A stretch of 64,000 nt of DNA from Oreohelix idahoensis. Taxonomy: Eukaryota; Mollusca; Gastropoda; Stylommatophora; Oreohelicidae. Below are positions 1-11,877 of the stretch, piece after piece. Positions within the stretch are counted from its first letter, which is position 1. The number at the start of each line of letters is the position of its first letter. The translations under genes were made by a program, and so were the position numbers. The stretch covers positions 82,866-146,865 of the forward strand of contig JAMPIV010011340.1 of NCBI GenBank assembly GCA_024509875.1, given 5' to 3'. The notes beneath the pieces were generated by a model that did not search any database, was not told the DNA's origin, and was given only the letters and a program-made list of their open reading frames with translations.

Positions 1-1194
1 AGAAGCACTGAATAAGGAACCACCAGAGACTCAGCTGAATGCTCCTGAGGCTGACTTAGACATAAATACAGACATTCCACAAAAACAAGAAATCATCACA
101 TCTTTCAAAGGGTTAAAAAATGGAAAAGCGCCTGGTCACGACAATCTAAATGCGGAGTTATTCAAGGCAGACCCTGAACTAGCAGCAGAACTATTAGAAC
201 CACTATTTGCACAAGTCTGGGAAACTGAGACAACACCAACAGAGTGGAGTAAATGAATAATTGCCAAATTGCCCAAGAAGTGCGACCTTGCAGACTGCAA
301 CAACTGGAGAGGAATTACTCTCCTCTCAGTTCCCACCAAATACTAGGCAGGATAATCATCCAGAGAATTTCAAAAGCAGTTGACCATAAACTGAGGAAAG
401 AACAACCGGGCTTTAGAAAGAACAGAAGATGTGCAGATCATATAGTTACCCTCAGGAACATTATAGAGCAGTGCTCAGAATGGCACATTAACTTTGTTGA
501 TTTTGAATATGCTTTCGACAGCATACACAGGGACAGCCTATGGAAGTTCTGAGGGCTTATGGAATTCCCAGCCGCATTGTTTCCATCATAAAAAGCCTCT
601 ATTATAACTATACGTGCAGTGTTGGATTGAGTAATGTAACTTTCGAAGTGAAAACAGGAGTACGACAGGGATGTCCCTTATCAACAACATTATTTTTGAC
701 AGCCATAGATTGGGTGATGCGTCAGACAACAGAGGGCAGTCCAAGAGGATTTAGATGGACAACGTTTTCTACACTGGAAGACCTGGAATATGGAGATGAC
801 ATTGCACTACTAGCGCATTCACATCAACACATTCAAGACAAAACCGATAGACTGAATAAGCATGGCCAGCAGGTTGGCCTGAACATCAATCTGACGAAGA
901 AAGAGGCCATGATACTAAATGTGGGCAATCCTGAGCCAATAACAGTAAGGAACCAGAAGTTAGAACAGACAGACACATTTACTTACCTAGGATGCATAGT
1001 AACACCTGACGGCGGAACAAGCAAGGACATTAACAACAGAATGAATAAAGCGAGAACAGCCTTTGCTATTCTCAACAACATTTGGAAGTCTTCCCAGTAT
1101 AGCACAAACATCAAATTAAGACTGTATGAGAGCTGTGTACTTTCTGTGCTTCTCTATGGTGCGGAATGTTGGAGAGTAACAGAGAAGGAAATAG
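1..1194 (+). pseudogene. LINE family 1, copy a: broken RT fragment
   Basis: This is the reverse transcriptase part of an APE-type non-LTR retrotransposon (RTE-like; exact clade not determined). It reads colinearly with the better copy at 23986-26236. Visible RT landmarks are NWRGITLLSVP near 298, the motif A-like FDSIHRDSLWK near 517, GVRQGCPLSTTLF near 658 and the catalytic box near 789-800. That box reads YGDD here, where copies b and d have YADD. The frame is broken by an in-frame stop at 252-254, by a one-base loss near 342 (VPTK then stop, where copy b reads VPSKILG), and by a shift near 545. Homology stops abruptly after VTEKE at about 1194, so the 3' end is missing; the 5' end runs off the window. 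It cannot make an active protein. Confidence 0.9.
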
Positions 1195-2389
1195 AATCAG
1201 GATTCCACATTAAAGGACCGGTCAGCGTTTTTGAGTATCTTGTGGATTTAAACAACGACAACCTTACTTATATTAATACAGAAAGCCCAGAATATTAGGA
1301 ACCTGAACACTAAGTAATAGTGGGGATCTGTTGTAAAGAAACATCCCAGACCAAGTGTAAGAGGCATACTTATCAATTTGCCTTAACTTTTCCTCTGAGC
1401 CAGGAGCCTGTATATTGCCTAAGTATTTGGGGTAAGTTGTACATTTTATAATTCTATATTTTGCATTATTAACGAGTGGAAACGGCTAGTGGATGTCCAA
1501 GTCGTACGATGCTGGCAATTTCAGCAAATAGAATGATGGCTTCGTGAACCTTCACTGCAAGAGCTAGTGACTGCTTTAGGCTGGTTTCTCATAGAGAACC
1601 AAAAGCAGAGGTAGTCCCAAATTCCATATCGAGCAGGGAGTGGATGATGACAGAGGTGATGTACATACTTATTATAGTAACCTTTTCAACCAGTGCATAT
1701 GTAAATGTAAACATGTTCAATATAAATGCAATGGATGTTTTCCGCTCACTAGGATTAACATTAATGCTCAGAGAGGGTAAAGTTCTGATGCAGATGGGAT
1801 GGTGGAATAAAAAGTGTGGGACACTTGATTTTCTTGTCAGGCAACCCAATACTCAGGAGGATATTTGTTTTTCTCTTATTTCATAATACTAGTCGGGGGT
1901 ACTAATTGGAGGGACTAGTCTATGGAACAAGTGTGTGATATGAGTGGTCTTCAGTCAAAGCTAAACACCAGCATCAGACGTGCCCTAGAAGACACTGGAC
2001 CATATGCCAAATTACCCCACGATACTACGAAGGGCGTGTTGCGGCCACCAGACTTGACCAGTGACGAGAATGAACCAATCAACAACCTGCAAGGAACACA
2101 CATCGACTGGAGCAGAAACCAACCGACATCTTACTGGCTGCTAAATTCACATTCAGAGCTGTCAAGTGAACTCTTTTCCTTAAGATCATTTTACAACTGA
2201 AAAAAAAAAAAAAACATATTCAGATCATCACCGATGATAAATATTTGAAGGTATAGTTCTATAACACCTCACCCTTATTTTTTTTCATTGTTAAATATCA
2301 TTACTTATTAAATTTGTTATGCGTATATATACACATTTATAATTGATTCAAATATTAGAGAAGTTAGCACATCACGTGACTGAGCAGCA
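1195..2389. other. No recognisable gene
   Basis: Anonymous sequence downstream of the LINE breakpoint. A 92-codon open frame at 1922-2200 is followed directly by a run of A (2201-2214), but its product matches no family I know. Nothing else is supportable. Confidence 0.5.
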
Positions 2390-2665
2390 TTTAAAAAAAG
2401 CGTCATAAGTTAAAGGTAAAGGATCCCGTTAAATGCCCACTGCGTCATGCTAGGCATATGGTGCTAGGTCCATATTTTCTTAACCCTACCATTAACAGTG
2501 CGTTTAATTGAGTGTTTAAACTTCCCGGACTTGCTCTAGTGAAACTGGTTCGAACCGGACGCCTTTTAGCCGTCTAAAACTCCCACTTTAACTGGGGAGC
2601 TAACCACGGACTGCCGATCTAGGAAGCCAGTGCACTAATTACTGCGCTACCCCAGCTCTCCTGGT
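2390..2665 (-). repeat. tRNA-derived SINE-like segment
   Basis: Read on the minus strand, the segment begins with a tRNA-like 5' half containing an RNA polymerase III A-box-like stretch (tagcgcagtaattagtg, about 2633-2655). Further on comes a perfect B-box-like ggttcgaacc near 2548-2557, and the unit ends in ggatcctttacctttaac. A tRNA-like head plus an unrelated body is the usual SINE plan. The A-to-B spacing is about 100 bp, longer than in a normal tRNA, so this is not a functional tRNA. No second copy is present in the window, so family membership is inferred. Confidence 0.4.
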
Positions 2666-3052
2666 AAGTCAAGTGTAAAGAAAAAGGTATGTAATAAATA
2701 GTTTTCATGAGCATTTAAAGTAATTAGCGCCTATTCACGCCATGTTTACTAGACTGTGACATTACGTTTACTCTATAGAAATATGTTATCGCAATAACCA
2801 GAGTACACCTGAACGATATTATTCCACATTTAAATTTGTAACGTTCACTCGAGACCAAAACTAATATTCATATCAAACTAGTTGGAATCCATGAACATCA
2901 TATTTGTTACAATATGTGTTGCGAGCAAGAGAAAATAAATAATGTAGAAAATTCTGTAAACAAGGTTGCTAAAAATTGTACTGACGTGTTCAAGTTGAAC
3001 TTGTTCCAGACCTGGTTATGAACACTGTATGGGGACTAATTATTGATTTATC
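2666..3052. other. No recognisable feature
   Basis: AT-rich anonymous DNA between the SINE-like segment and the GATA tract; I see nothing in it. Confidence 0.5.
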
Positions 3053-3260
<208 letters not shown>

Positions 3261-3342
3261 GTCATAACAATTTTGAATCTGTATGACACCACGCTCAAAT
3301 TCACCGCTCAAAATTAACTATAGTATTTAAATCAGTCTTAGA

Positions 3343-3590
3343 ACCGGCGGCGCATGACTTTTTTATATAGCAAAAATATATTTTAAACTTAGGTCGCATT
3401 TCTTTTATATAGCAAAAAACAGGCGGCGGCGCATGACTTTTTTTATATAGCGATATATTTTAACTTAGGTCGCATTCAGGCGGCGGCGCATGACTTTTTT
3501 ATATAGCGATATATTTTAACGGCGGTCGCATTCAGGCGGCGGCGCATGACTTTTTATATAGCGATATATTTTAGCGGCGAGGCTTCCTCG
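3343..3590 (+). repeat. Terminal tandem repeats, left end
   Basis: Four to five imperfect units of roughly 54-57 bp. Each contains ggcggcggcgcatgac, then a T run with tatatagcgatatatttt, then acttaggtcgcattca. The array forms the outer tip of the palindrome and is mirrored at 17020-17262. GC-rich tips on an AT-rich element suggest a role in end recognition or replication; that is inference. Confidence 0.85.
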
Positions 3591-3715
3591 GACGATCAGA
3601 CGTATGACTTTTTATATAGTAATATACGAAAATGGTGTTGTGTATAAAAAATGATATAGACAATAAATAAAAAAAAATCGATAATGACGGAAAATTTAAA
3701 AAATCGATAATGTTG

Positions 3716-4249
3716 GGTTACTAAGAGGGTTTTTGAAGTGCCTTTTTTGGGCTGGCGTGGGTGACGATGTAGCTGGCGGGGACGGGTGGTGGGTTAGGGT
3801 GGATTTTTGTGTGAAGTATTGTGTTGGTAGTGTATTGGTGTGTTTGTTTAGACATATATACACACATATATACATTCATATATACGGAGATGTGGTGACG
3901 TTGTCAGGATGCATCTGTGGTGACGGCGGCTTAGGTTACTAAGGGGTTTTTTAAGGGAACGGGTATTGCTTTTTGGCTGGCGGTGATGCCTCATGGGTGT
4001 GTGCTGGGGTGTAGCTGGTGGTTGTATGTATGACGCAGGAGTGAAGTGTTAGATAGAAGTATATAGTTAATGATCTCTTTTAAAAGAATACTTGAGTTAA
4101 AGAGGAAAATATAAAAATCGATAACGGGGACTTAGGTTACTAATGGATTTTTTAAGGAAGCGGGTATTGTTTTTGTGCGAGGGGGAGGATGACGATGTAT
4201 AGTGGGGTGTGTTGGGGTATGGGTTATTGTGTGCGTGTATTTTATTTTT

Positions 4250-4308
<59 letters not shown>

Positions 4309-4350
4309 TATATTATATATATAGTATATTATTATATACAGTTGGGAGTG
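3716..4350 (+). repeat. Subterminal repeats of about 210 bp, left arm
   Basis: Three diverged units start at about 3716, 3934 and 4135. Each opens with ggttactaa plus a T-rich stretch and is followed by a G-rich gggtattg / ggctggcg segment. A (TA)n tract at 4250-4306 sits in the third unit. The mirrored set lies at about 16290-16915. Confidence 0.65.
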
Positions 4351-4439
4351 AAAGTGTTAGAGACCTGCACTAGGTCTACCATCGAAAGTGCGTCACGGTA
4401 TTGTTGTGTATTGTTTATTTTACATATAGACATATTTTA

Positions 4440-4700
4440 CAACAGTTAGACGAACAGTTAGACGATATATATACATATAATAGGGAGATATATTTAGACA
4501 ATAGGAAGACGATAGTTAGACGATATATTTAGATAAGAAGAAGACTTTTAGACAATAGGAAGACGATATAATAGACATATATTTTACAACAGTTATATTT
4601 ACGAATAGTTTAGATATATATATTTTACAACAGTTATACAAGCAGTTATTTTACAACAGTTAGACGATATATTGAGACATACAACGGACGATATATAGGT
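4440..4700 (+). repeat. Short-motif repeat zone (acagttagacgatat)
   Basis: Irregular recurrences of acagttagacgatata, ttttacaacagtta and aataggaagacgata over about 260 bp. The right-arm counterpart is 16030-16275. No coding potential. Such clusters can be protein-binding or origin-like sites, but nothing proves it here. Confidence 0.6.
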
Positions 4701-5067
4701 AACAAAAAGATGTTTTAGTTAATATAGTTTTTATTTTATATTCAATAGTGTTTTTGTATTATCAAACAGGCGTATATATGGTAATATATAGTATTTTTTA
4801 ACATAATACATTGTGCAGTAATTTTTTTATCAAATGACATTGTATAATTATATAAATAAGACATATATGGGTAACATTATCAAACATTGGTAATTTTTAT
4901 CAAATCACAAATGAATGTACTGTTTATATATATTAGTGGTGTTTTGTTACAAAAATATACAATATTTACAATATCACAGCTGCAGGCCAGACCTTGAGGG
5001 GTGTCGTCACATTGTCGAAATACGAGGTGTTGAAATATATACCTGTAGGTATGTGAATACAGACAGT

Positions 5068-5273
5068 TTAAATGTTGAGGGGTGATGTGGTGACGTTGTC
5101 GGGATGTACCTGTCGTTTTATGTAAAAGTAAGACAGGGCGTTTCGGTGTTGTTCGTATGTGTAGATGGAGGATTTGTGTGCTCTGAACCCGATATTTTTC
5201 CCACCCTGTGCTTGTTGTGTGTTGAGGACGTCTAAGAAAGTGTGTTTGTCAACTTTGTTGTGGTGTTTGTTCA
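5068..5273 (-). pseudogene. Polymerase C-terminal-tail-like ORF, left arm
   Basis: An open frame of about 68 codons overlaps the stop of the zinc-finger gene in a different frame. Its upstream end is a TTG codon, not an ATG, so it is probably a frame-shifted remnant rather than an independent gene. The peptide contains KHTFLDVLNTQ, then HKSSIYTYEQHRNALSYF and KRQVHPDNVTTSPL. From family knowledge this resembles the extreme C-terminal tail that follows the catalytic domain in Polinton-type PolB proteins: a basic H.IyT segment, then aLS..d.KR. The right-arm copy (15473-15678) is nearly identical. Both lie immediately beside the N-terminal part with the whole polymerase core absent. I have no alignment score, so homology is inferred from pattern. 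Confidence 0.5.
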
Positions 5274-6413
5274 AGCGATTGAGTGGTCTTGAATATGATA
5301 TAGATAGAAGGATGTGGCCGGGATTGCTTCAACATAATATTTTGTATTGGGTCTGTTTAATTGTGCGTTTGTGATAATGTCGGTGTCTTGTAAGTTTGAG
5401 AGAAAAGATTTGAAATCTGTAATGTTGTTGATTAAGTGAGGCTGTTCTAACACACAACTATTATTATTTGAGGCATGAAAGAAACGGAGGTCATTTGTTT
5501 CTCTGTGTCTCAAAACTACGTGGTGACTGAAGTTAATTTTGAAGCGTTTTGTCTGTTGTGTAAAGACAGGAAGCAAAAGACTTTCCCATTCAATTCTTTG
5601 GCTATTATGGAAAAAAGTGAAAGTCGATAAATATTTATGTTTATTTGCGTGTGTCTTGATCGCACTCCAATTCTGTGTATATATTTCTTTAATGTCAGCC
5701 TGTAAGTCTTGTAAGCTGTCTTCTTCAGACGTCAAGCGGGTTTTTTTTATATGGGACTGGGTACTGATCATGGGGCGTTTCTTGGTCTGACCTGTTTTTG
5801 GTGGGTGAGATGGGGTGGGACTTGTTGAATAGGGAGCTCTTGGTAGTGTGGAAGTTGTTGTGGTGGTAGAGGCCGCCATAGATACTGAGTCTGTTATGGC
5901 ACCGGTTGGTGGTGTCTGTTGGTGCGTTGAGTCTGTTGTTGTGACACCTGATGATAGGGCGCGGTCATTATGGTGCGGTGGTATTGGTGGGTTCTGCGGT
6001 GTTGCTGCGGTGTCTGCTGCTGTTGAAGAGGTGTGTTGGTGTTTTCTGTGGATGCGTAGATTGTCAAGGCGGGTAAAGTTTTTATTGCAGACCTCACATA
6101 CTAGTAGAGTCAGCGAGTGCCTGGTTTTGCTGTGTCGCAATAGGTCGGCACGGCGGGTGAAAGTCTGTCCACATCGGATACATATTATGTTGTTTTGTAC
6201 CACTGATGTGTCTGTCTGTTCCATGCTGGACCCATGTTTATTCTCTATGTGACGTTTCAGCGTATCGGGTCTGGTAAATACTAAACCACAGAAAGCGCAC
6301 TCATGATTGTGGCGGTCGTGTGCTGTGGCCATATGCCGAGTAAGATCATGACCTCGCTTGAAAACAGACTGGCAGCGTAAACAGGCATAGCCCCGTCGTT
6401 GAATTGACTCCAT
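5271..6413 (-). CDS. C2H2 zinc-finger protein with PolB-N-like domain, left arm
   Basis: The frame is open upstream of the chosen ATG at 6413, but a splice acceptor (tcttttcacag) abuts that ATG, so it is the likely start. It gives about 380 residues. Four C2H2 fingers of spacing C-x2-C-x12-H-x4-H lie at about residues 11-32, 39-60, 78-99 and 106-127. A Thr/Ser/Pro/Gln-rich linker follows, with a basic KTGQTKKRP stretch (possible nuclear signal). The C-terminal ~145 residues include TQNWSAIKTH, FKINFSHHVVLRH, RFFHAS and RPNTKYYVEAIP. I recognise this arrangement as the N-terminal region found ahead of the polymerase in many metazoan Polinton-like PolB proteins. Here the protein stops at DHSIA with no exonuclease or polymerase motifs. 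The reading frame is intact in both arms, which suggests function or recent gene conversion. It may bind element DNA. Confidence 0.7.
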   Translation of the reverse strand: MESIQRRGYACLRCQSVFKRGHDLTRHMATAHDRHNHECAFCGLVFTRPDTLKRHIENKHGSSMEQTDTSVVQNNIICIRCGQTFTRRADLLRHSKTRHSLTLLVCEVCNKNFTRLDNLRIHRKHQHTSSTAADTAATPQNPPIPPHHNDRALSSGVTTTDSTHQQTPPTGAITDSVSMAASTTTTTSTLPRAPYSTSPTPSHPPKTGQTKKRPMISTQSHIKKTRLTSEEDSLQDLQADIKEIYTQNWSAIKTHANKHKYLSTFTFFHNSQRIEWESLLLPVFTQQTKRFKINFSHHVVLRHRETNDLRFFHASNNNSCVLEQPHLINNITDFKSFLSNLQDTDIITNAQLNRPNTKYYVEAIPATSFYLYHIQDHSIA

Positions 6414-6434
6414 CTGTGAAAAGATGAACAAAAA
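6414..6434 (-). promoter_or_regulatory. Splice acceptor abutting the zinc-finger ATG, left
   Basis: On the minus strand a pyrimidine-rich stretch ends in cttttcacag directly before ATG, a strong 3' splice-site match. A noncoding 5' exon upstream (toward the palindrome centre) is therefore likely. The same site occurs at 14305-14326. Confidence 0.6.
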
Positions 6435-6468
6435 GACGTTAGGCACACATAAATAAAATTAAATACAT

Positions 6469-6475
<7 letters not shown>

Positions 6476-6547
<72 letters not shown>

Positions 6548-6572
6548 GAGGGGAAGGAAGAGAGAGAGAATA
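6476..6572. repeat. Imperfect (GA)n tract, left arm
   Basis: Interrupted GA/GAAA repeats just upstream of the zinc-finger gene; on the coding strand they form a pyrimidine tract. The counterpart is 14159-14266. Confidence 0.95.
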
Positions 6573-8198
6573 AACAGATAAATAAAACACAGACTTATAG
6601 GTATACACACGCCTACTCTTCCTTATAACCAGTCTTATTGTTTAGTCTGTTATCAAAGGAAATAATTTTGTTTAACATATCAGAATGGTCCACGCGCGCG
6701 CGCGCTGTGGAAGCAAAGATATGGATTTAAAACTCAGCCCGTTCGCGAGTACCGAGTTGACCTGTCCTTTTTTAAAATAACGAAAATATAAGTATTTATT
6801 AAAGTGTATGTTAGTTTCAATCATGGTTATACCAAGGTGACTTAATGTAATATGTTGATTGTATTATCTCTATCTTTTTCCGTGTGTAGTTCAGTATTGT
6901 TTTAAAAGCCAAAATACGCTATTTTCTAAACTATTAGGTTGTCTAATTTTCACTGGCTGGTTAGGTAGTTTGTAGTGACTCGGGTCCTTAGTTATTTTTA
7001 ACGTAATATGTTTGTAGTTACTATGAGAAGTTCTTTATAGAAGCAGCTTGTGAGTACAGAAATACGACTCGAGCGCATGTGTTGTGGAATCAAATCAATT
7101 TATCGATCTACCCAAACATCTTTGCGCTACATCCAAGCAAGTATTTGAAATAGACTATTAGTCTATACAAGTTTAGAGTGTTGTTATCAGAAAGTATTAC
7201 AAGTTGTAAGTATCACGGATAATTTTTCAAAACCCAAATATAATTTGCTTTCGCACGAGTTTAACAATAGACGAGAAACGTAGATAAGGTTTAAACTAAG
7301 GAATTTTTCTCACTACTATACCCACCACATAAAAAATAAGTCGGATAATTCTTAACTTAGCTAAACCATACACACATGTAAGAATTTAACAAACAACTAT
7401 TATTAAAATACCTATTAGTCTAGACATATTAACTTTGAAACAGCCTTTACCAACACTGGCTAGCGAAAAAGCGAATACACAGACATGTCTTTTAAATAGA
7501 AAACAGATATTTAATACAACACACGGATAAGGAATAATAAGTTAGTCTCGGAGTTAACCTCTTAACAAAACACACAGATAAAAATAACAGAGATATTTAT
7601 TTATATTTAACACCTTAATACAAAAACACGAAGACCGAAAACATAAACGAAAACATACGAATACAACCAAAACAGATATTTTTAAAGATATTTATTGTAT
7701 ATATCCTAGCGAAAACAAACAGCTATATAAAAATATTTATTTTTTTATACATAAAGAAGTGTTATATATTTTAACTTCCTAATATTATTTTTATATTATT
7801 AAAGGGAAAAAACAGACGAATACACACATATACATATACCGAGTTTACATTTAGAACTTTGCATAGGGTTTTCTTCCAGTCTCTGAGTGTTAAGAAAATA
7901 CGCCTAGGAAAAAAAAAATGAAAACACAAACACATACCCAGATATTTTTCCACAGAGTCTTAATACCCTTAAAAAGACACAGAGATATATCTCTTAAAGG
8001 CCAGAGATATTTAACACAAAATACGAATAAAAACAGAATAACATACGTTTGGTGGTGAGCTGTTGCTTTTTCAGAAGTTTGATATGAGAAGGCTTTCACA
8101 ACGTTTTTTTCAGAGACGTTCACCGGTCCAGGTCTGGTTAAAGAATGAGACATGTCTAAAACAATTCATGATTAAGACAATGACTTTCCAATAAAAGT

Positions 8199-8375
8199 AG
8201 TCCGAGCGTATGAATTTCGTGATGGAGCCATAGTGGTTGTTGTGTAGAGATACTGTTTCAGAAAATAGTTCCCGCGCAAGCGCTTCGTCATGGTTTGGTC
8301 GATAAAAACGTTATCATAACGTATGAACAGGAATAAAGACCCCGCCCTGGTTTGAAACCAGATCAATGACCCCAC
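8199..8375 (-). other. Small conserved open frame, left arm
   Basis: About 59 codons, starting MGSLIWFQTRAG and running to SRNSYAR, are preserved in both arms (partner 12370-12546). After that an indel makes the two copies differ. The surrounding DNA is also conserved, so protein-level selection is not shown. It could be part of an upstream exon of the zinc-finger gene. No family recognised. Confidence 0.25.
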
Positions 8376-8879
8376 AAAACATCACGCGTAAATTTCTGTT
8401 CACGTCACTCATACACAGTTATTATATTGTATGTTTCAAACAACAAACATGCTAAAACGTGAGAATCACTGTTTCAAGAACGTAAGATTCGTAAAAAAAA
8501 ATGTGACAATCACTGATCCCAATTTGAGAATCCCAGATCTACAAGGTGGGAAGTGTAAGACATTGTGAGAATTAAAAAAAATGTAAGAACTCAACCAACA
8601 TGTATTGAGAATCAAGAATTTGAGAATCACTGTGTTTAAAAAACATTTACAACAAATATAAGTATCTGTTTGGTACATTTCTTTTATAGTTATCATATAT
8701 ATTTTAAAGTTTGCTTTTTAAAGATATCATTTGTATTGTTTCTGGATATATTTTTTTATATATTAGTATTTTGAAACAATCTATATTTTTTTATATACAG
8801 AGGGACATTATTCTAGTGTTTTGAAAACCATTTTTAAAATGGTTGATCGCAAAATGTTTTGTCCCCTCAAAACAGCTGC

Positions 8880-9086
<207 letters not shown>

Positions 9087-9706
9087 AAACACAGTCTTAT
9101 TTTTAGGTTGTTATCAAAGGAAATAATTTTGTTTAACAGACCAGAATGGTCCCCGCGCAGGCTGTGGCAGAAAAGATATTGATTTAAAACCACGCGCTCA
9201 CGAAACAGGTGACAATTTTCCCTTTCAGTTAAAATAACGGAGATTTAAGTACTAACGTGTTTTGCTAGTTTGTAACAAGGCGTTTTTCTTTGTGTAGCTA
9301 ATGGTATGTTCTAAATATTCTTTTTAATGTGATAAAAGTGTTTATTAATTTTTGCGTTATCAGATTCTGTCTTTTTATATTTGTTATGTTAACACAAATA
9401 AGCCTCAGAAAAATGAACAAAAACACTTGTCTAACAGTAGGTGACAAACACGGATAAGTGTTAGACTTTTTTTCCTAGTACATAATCGGTTAAGTCTTAT
9501 CAAAAAATATGTTATGTTCGGATTTAACAGATAACAATTTAGTATCTGAGTTAACATCTTAACAGATAACAATTTGAAACAGCCTTTAAAAACACCGACT
9601 AGCGTACAGACATATCTTTTTGTTTAAATATTTAATACAACACACGAACAACTAAAACTTTTTATAATGTTATTAAATAGAGATATTTTAACATCCTAAC
9701 ACACGA

Positions 9707-9707
<1 letters not shown>

Positions 9708-9792
<85 letters not shown>
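9708..9792. repeat. (AC)n microsatellite, left arm
   Basis: About 40 AC dinucleotides; the mirrored GT tract is at 11010-11083. Confidence 0.97.
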
Positions 9793-10209
9793 TTAGACCT
9801 TTGTGTAGGTTATGTCTTCACAATGTCTGTTAAGAAAAATACCCCTAGCGAACAACAAACGGCCAGATATTTAAACAGAGAAATAACAGACATATATTTA
9901 ACATTCTAACATGTTTCTCACTTTTTTGTTAAGTTTTATTTCAAAAATACTTTGTTTGATACTCTATTTTATTTTTTTGTAAAACTTTTGTTTAAAATGG
10001 TTGGTCGCAAAGAAAAAAGTTAGTTCTAATGGCTTTCTTTCCCCGTCAACAACCCATCCAGACACCTGCGTGTATTACAAATAAACGATAAATGGATTTA
10101 TGCTGGAACGTAACGAAACAGACCTCAAAGTATTCACACCTGTTCCCTGAGTAAATAACGGCTAAGGGCTCAAGTAGTAGTAGGGAATGCGCAACTTAGG
10201 TAGTATTCT

Positions 10210-10580
10210 ACCCCTCCATCTTACCCCTCCTGTGTCTTCTTGTTATCTAAAAATACCTCTTGTTATCTCAAAAATCTTGCCCCTCCTCTTCTTTGTTATC
10301 TCATCTTCTTGTTAGCTCAAGTCCGCCATCTTGCCCCTCCTTTCTTCTTGTTATCAAGGGGAGGGGTTCTCCCTTTCTTGTTAGAAAGTCCGCCATCTTG
10401 ACCCATATCTTCTTTCTAACAAAAGAAGGGGCAAAAATGGCGGACTTGTTATCTCAAGTCCGTTATCTTGCCTCCTAGATAAAAAGCGCTCCTCCTGCAA
10501 ATTTTTGCTATAAAAGAAGAAAATGGCGGTCATTTTTGCTAATAAGAAGTCACACAGGAGGGGTCCTGCAGCGCTCCTGC
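10210..10580. promoter_or_regulatory. Palindrome centre with clustered YY1-like motifs
   Basis: This 371-bp zone separates the arms and is itself only loosely palindromic. It repeats cttgttatctcaagtccg and cccctcct segments. CCGCCATCTT (YY1-like) occurs near 10324 and 10391, and the opposite-strand AAAATGGCGG near 10435 and 10522. A TATA-like ctataaaag lies at about 10509-10517, about 5 bases before AAAATGGCGG. Sites on both strands, midway between two divergent genes, fit a bidirectional promoter or origin region. Function is inferred. Confidence 0.45.
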
Positions 10581-11009
10581 AGAATACTAACCAAGTGGTA
10601 CATTCCCTACTACTACTTGAGCCCTTAGCCGTGATTTACGCAGGGAACAGGTGTGAATACTTTGAGGTCTGTTTCGTTACGTTCCAGCATAAATCCATTT
10701 ATCGTTTATTTGTAATACACGCAGGTGTCTGGATGGGTTGTTGACGGGGAAATAAAGCCATTAGAACTAACTTTTTTCTTTGCGACCAACCATTTATACA
10801 AAAGTTTTACAAAAAAAAATAAATAAATAAATAAAATAGAGTATCAAACAAAGTATTTTTGAAATAAAACTTAACAAAAAAGTGAGAAACATGTTAGAAT
10901 GTTAAATATATGTCTGTTATTTCTCTGTTTAAATATCTGGCCGTTTGTTGTTCGCTAGGGGTATTTTTCTTAACAGACATTGTGAAGACATAACCTACAC
11001 AAAGGTCTA

Positions 11010-11010
11010 A

Positions 11011-11083
<73 letters not shown>
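11010..11083. repeat. (GT)n microsatellite, right arm
   Basis: Mirror of the AC tract at 9708-9792, slightly shorter. Confidence 0.97.
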
Positions 11084-11084
<1 letters not shown>

Positions 11085-11691
11085 TCGTGTGTTAGGATGT
11101 TAAAATATCTCTATTTAATAACATTATAAAAAGTTTTAGTTGTTCGTGTGTTGTATTAAATATTTAAACAAAAAGATATGTCTGTACGCTAGTCGGTGTT
11201 TTTAAAGGCTGTTTCAAATTGTTATCTGTTAAGATGTTAACTCAGATACTAAATTGTTATCTGTTAAATCCGAACATAACATATTTTTTGATAAGACTTA
11301 ACCGATTATGTACTAGGAAAAAAGATTTTCCTTATTTTGTCACCTACTGTTAGACAAGTGTTTTTGTTCATTTTTGTGAGGCTTATTTGTGTTAACATAA
11401 CAAATATAAAAAGACAGAATCTGATAACGCAAAAATTAATAAACACTTTTATCACATTAAAAAGAATATTTAGAACATACCATTAGCTACACAAAGAAAA
11501 ACGCCTTGTTACAAACTAGCAAAACACGTTAGTACTTAAATCTCCGTTATTTTAACTGAAAGGGAAAATTGTCACCTGTTTCGTGAGCGCGTGGTTTTAA
11601 ATCAATATCTTTTCTGCCACAGCCTGCGCGGGGACCATTCTGGTCTGTTAAACAAAATTATTTCCTTTGATAACAACCTAAAAATAAGACT

Positions 11692-11877
<186 letters not shown>

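Noticed and set aside
1922..2200. 92-codon ORF followed by an A-run as a retrogene
   Set aside because: No recognisable domain, no target-site duplication, and the A-run may be chance.
2535..2660. Functional tRNA gene
   Set aside because: The A-to-B box distance is about 100 bp and no cloverleaf can be drawn.
5848..6252. 134-codon open frame opposite the left zinc-finger gene (and 14488-14898 opposite the right one)
   Set aside because: Antisense shadow of the finger-coding region, without family features.
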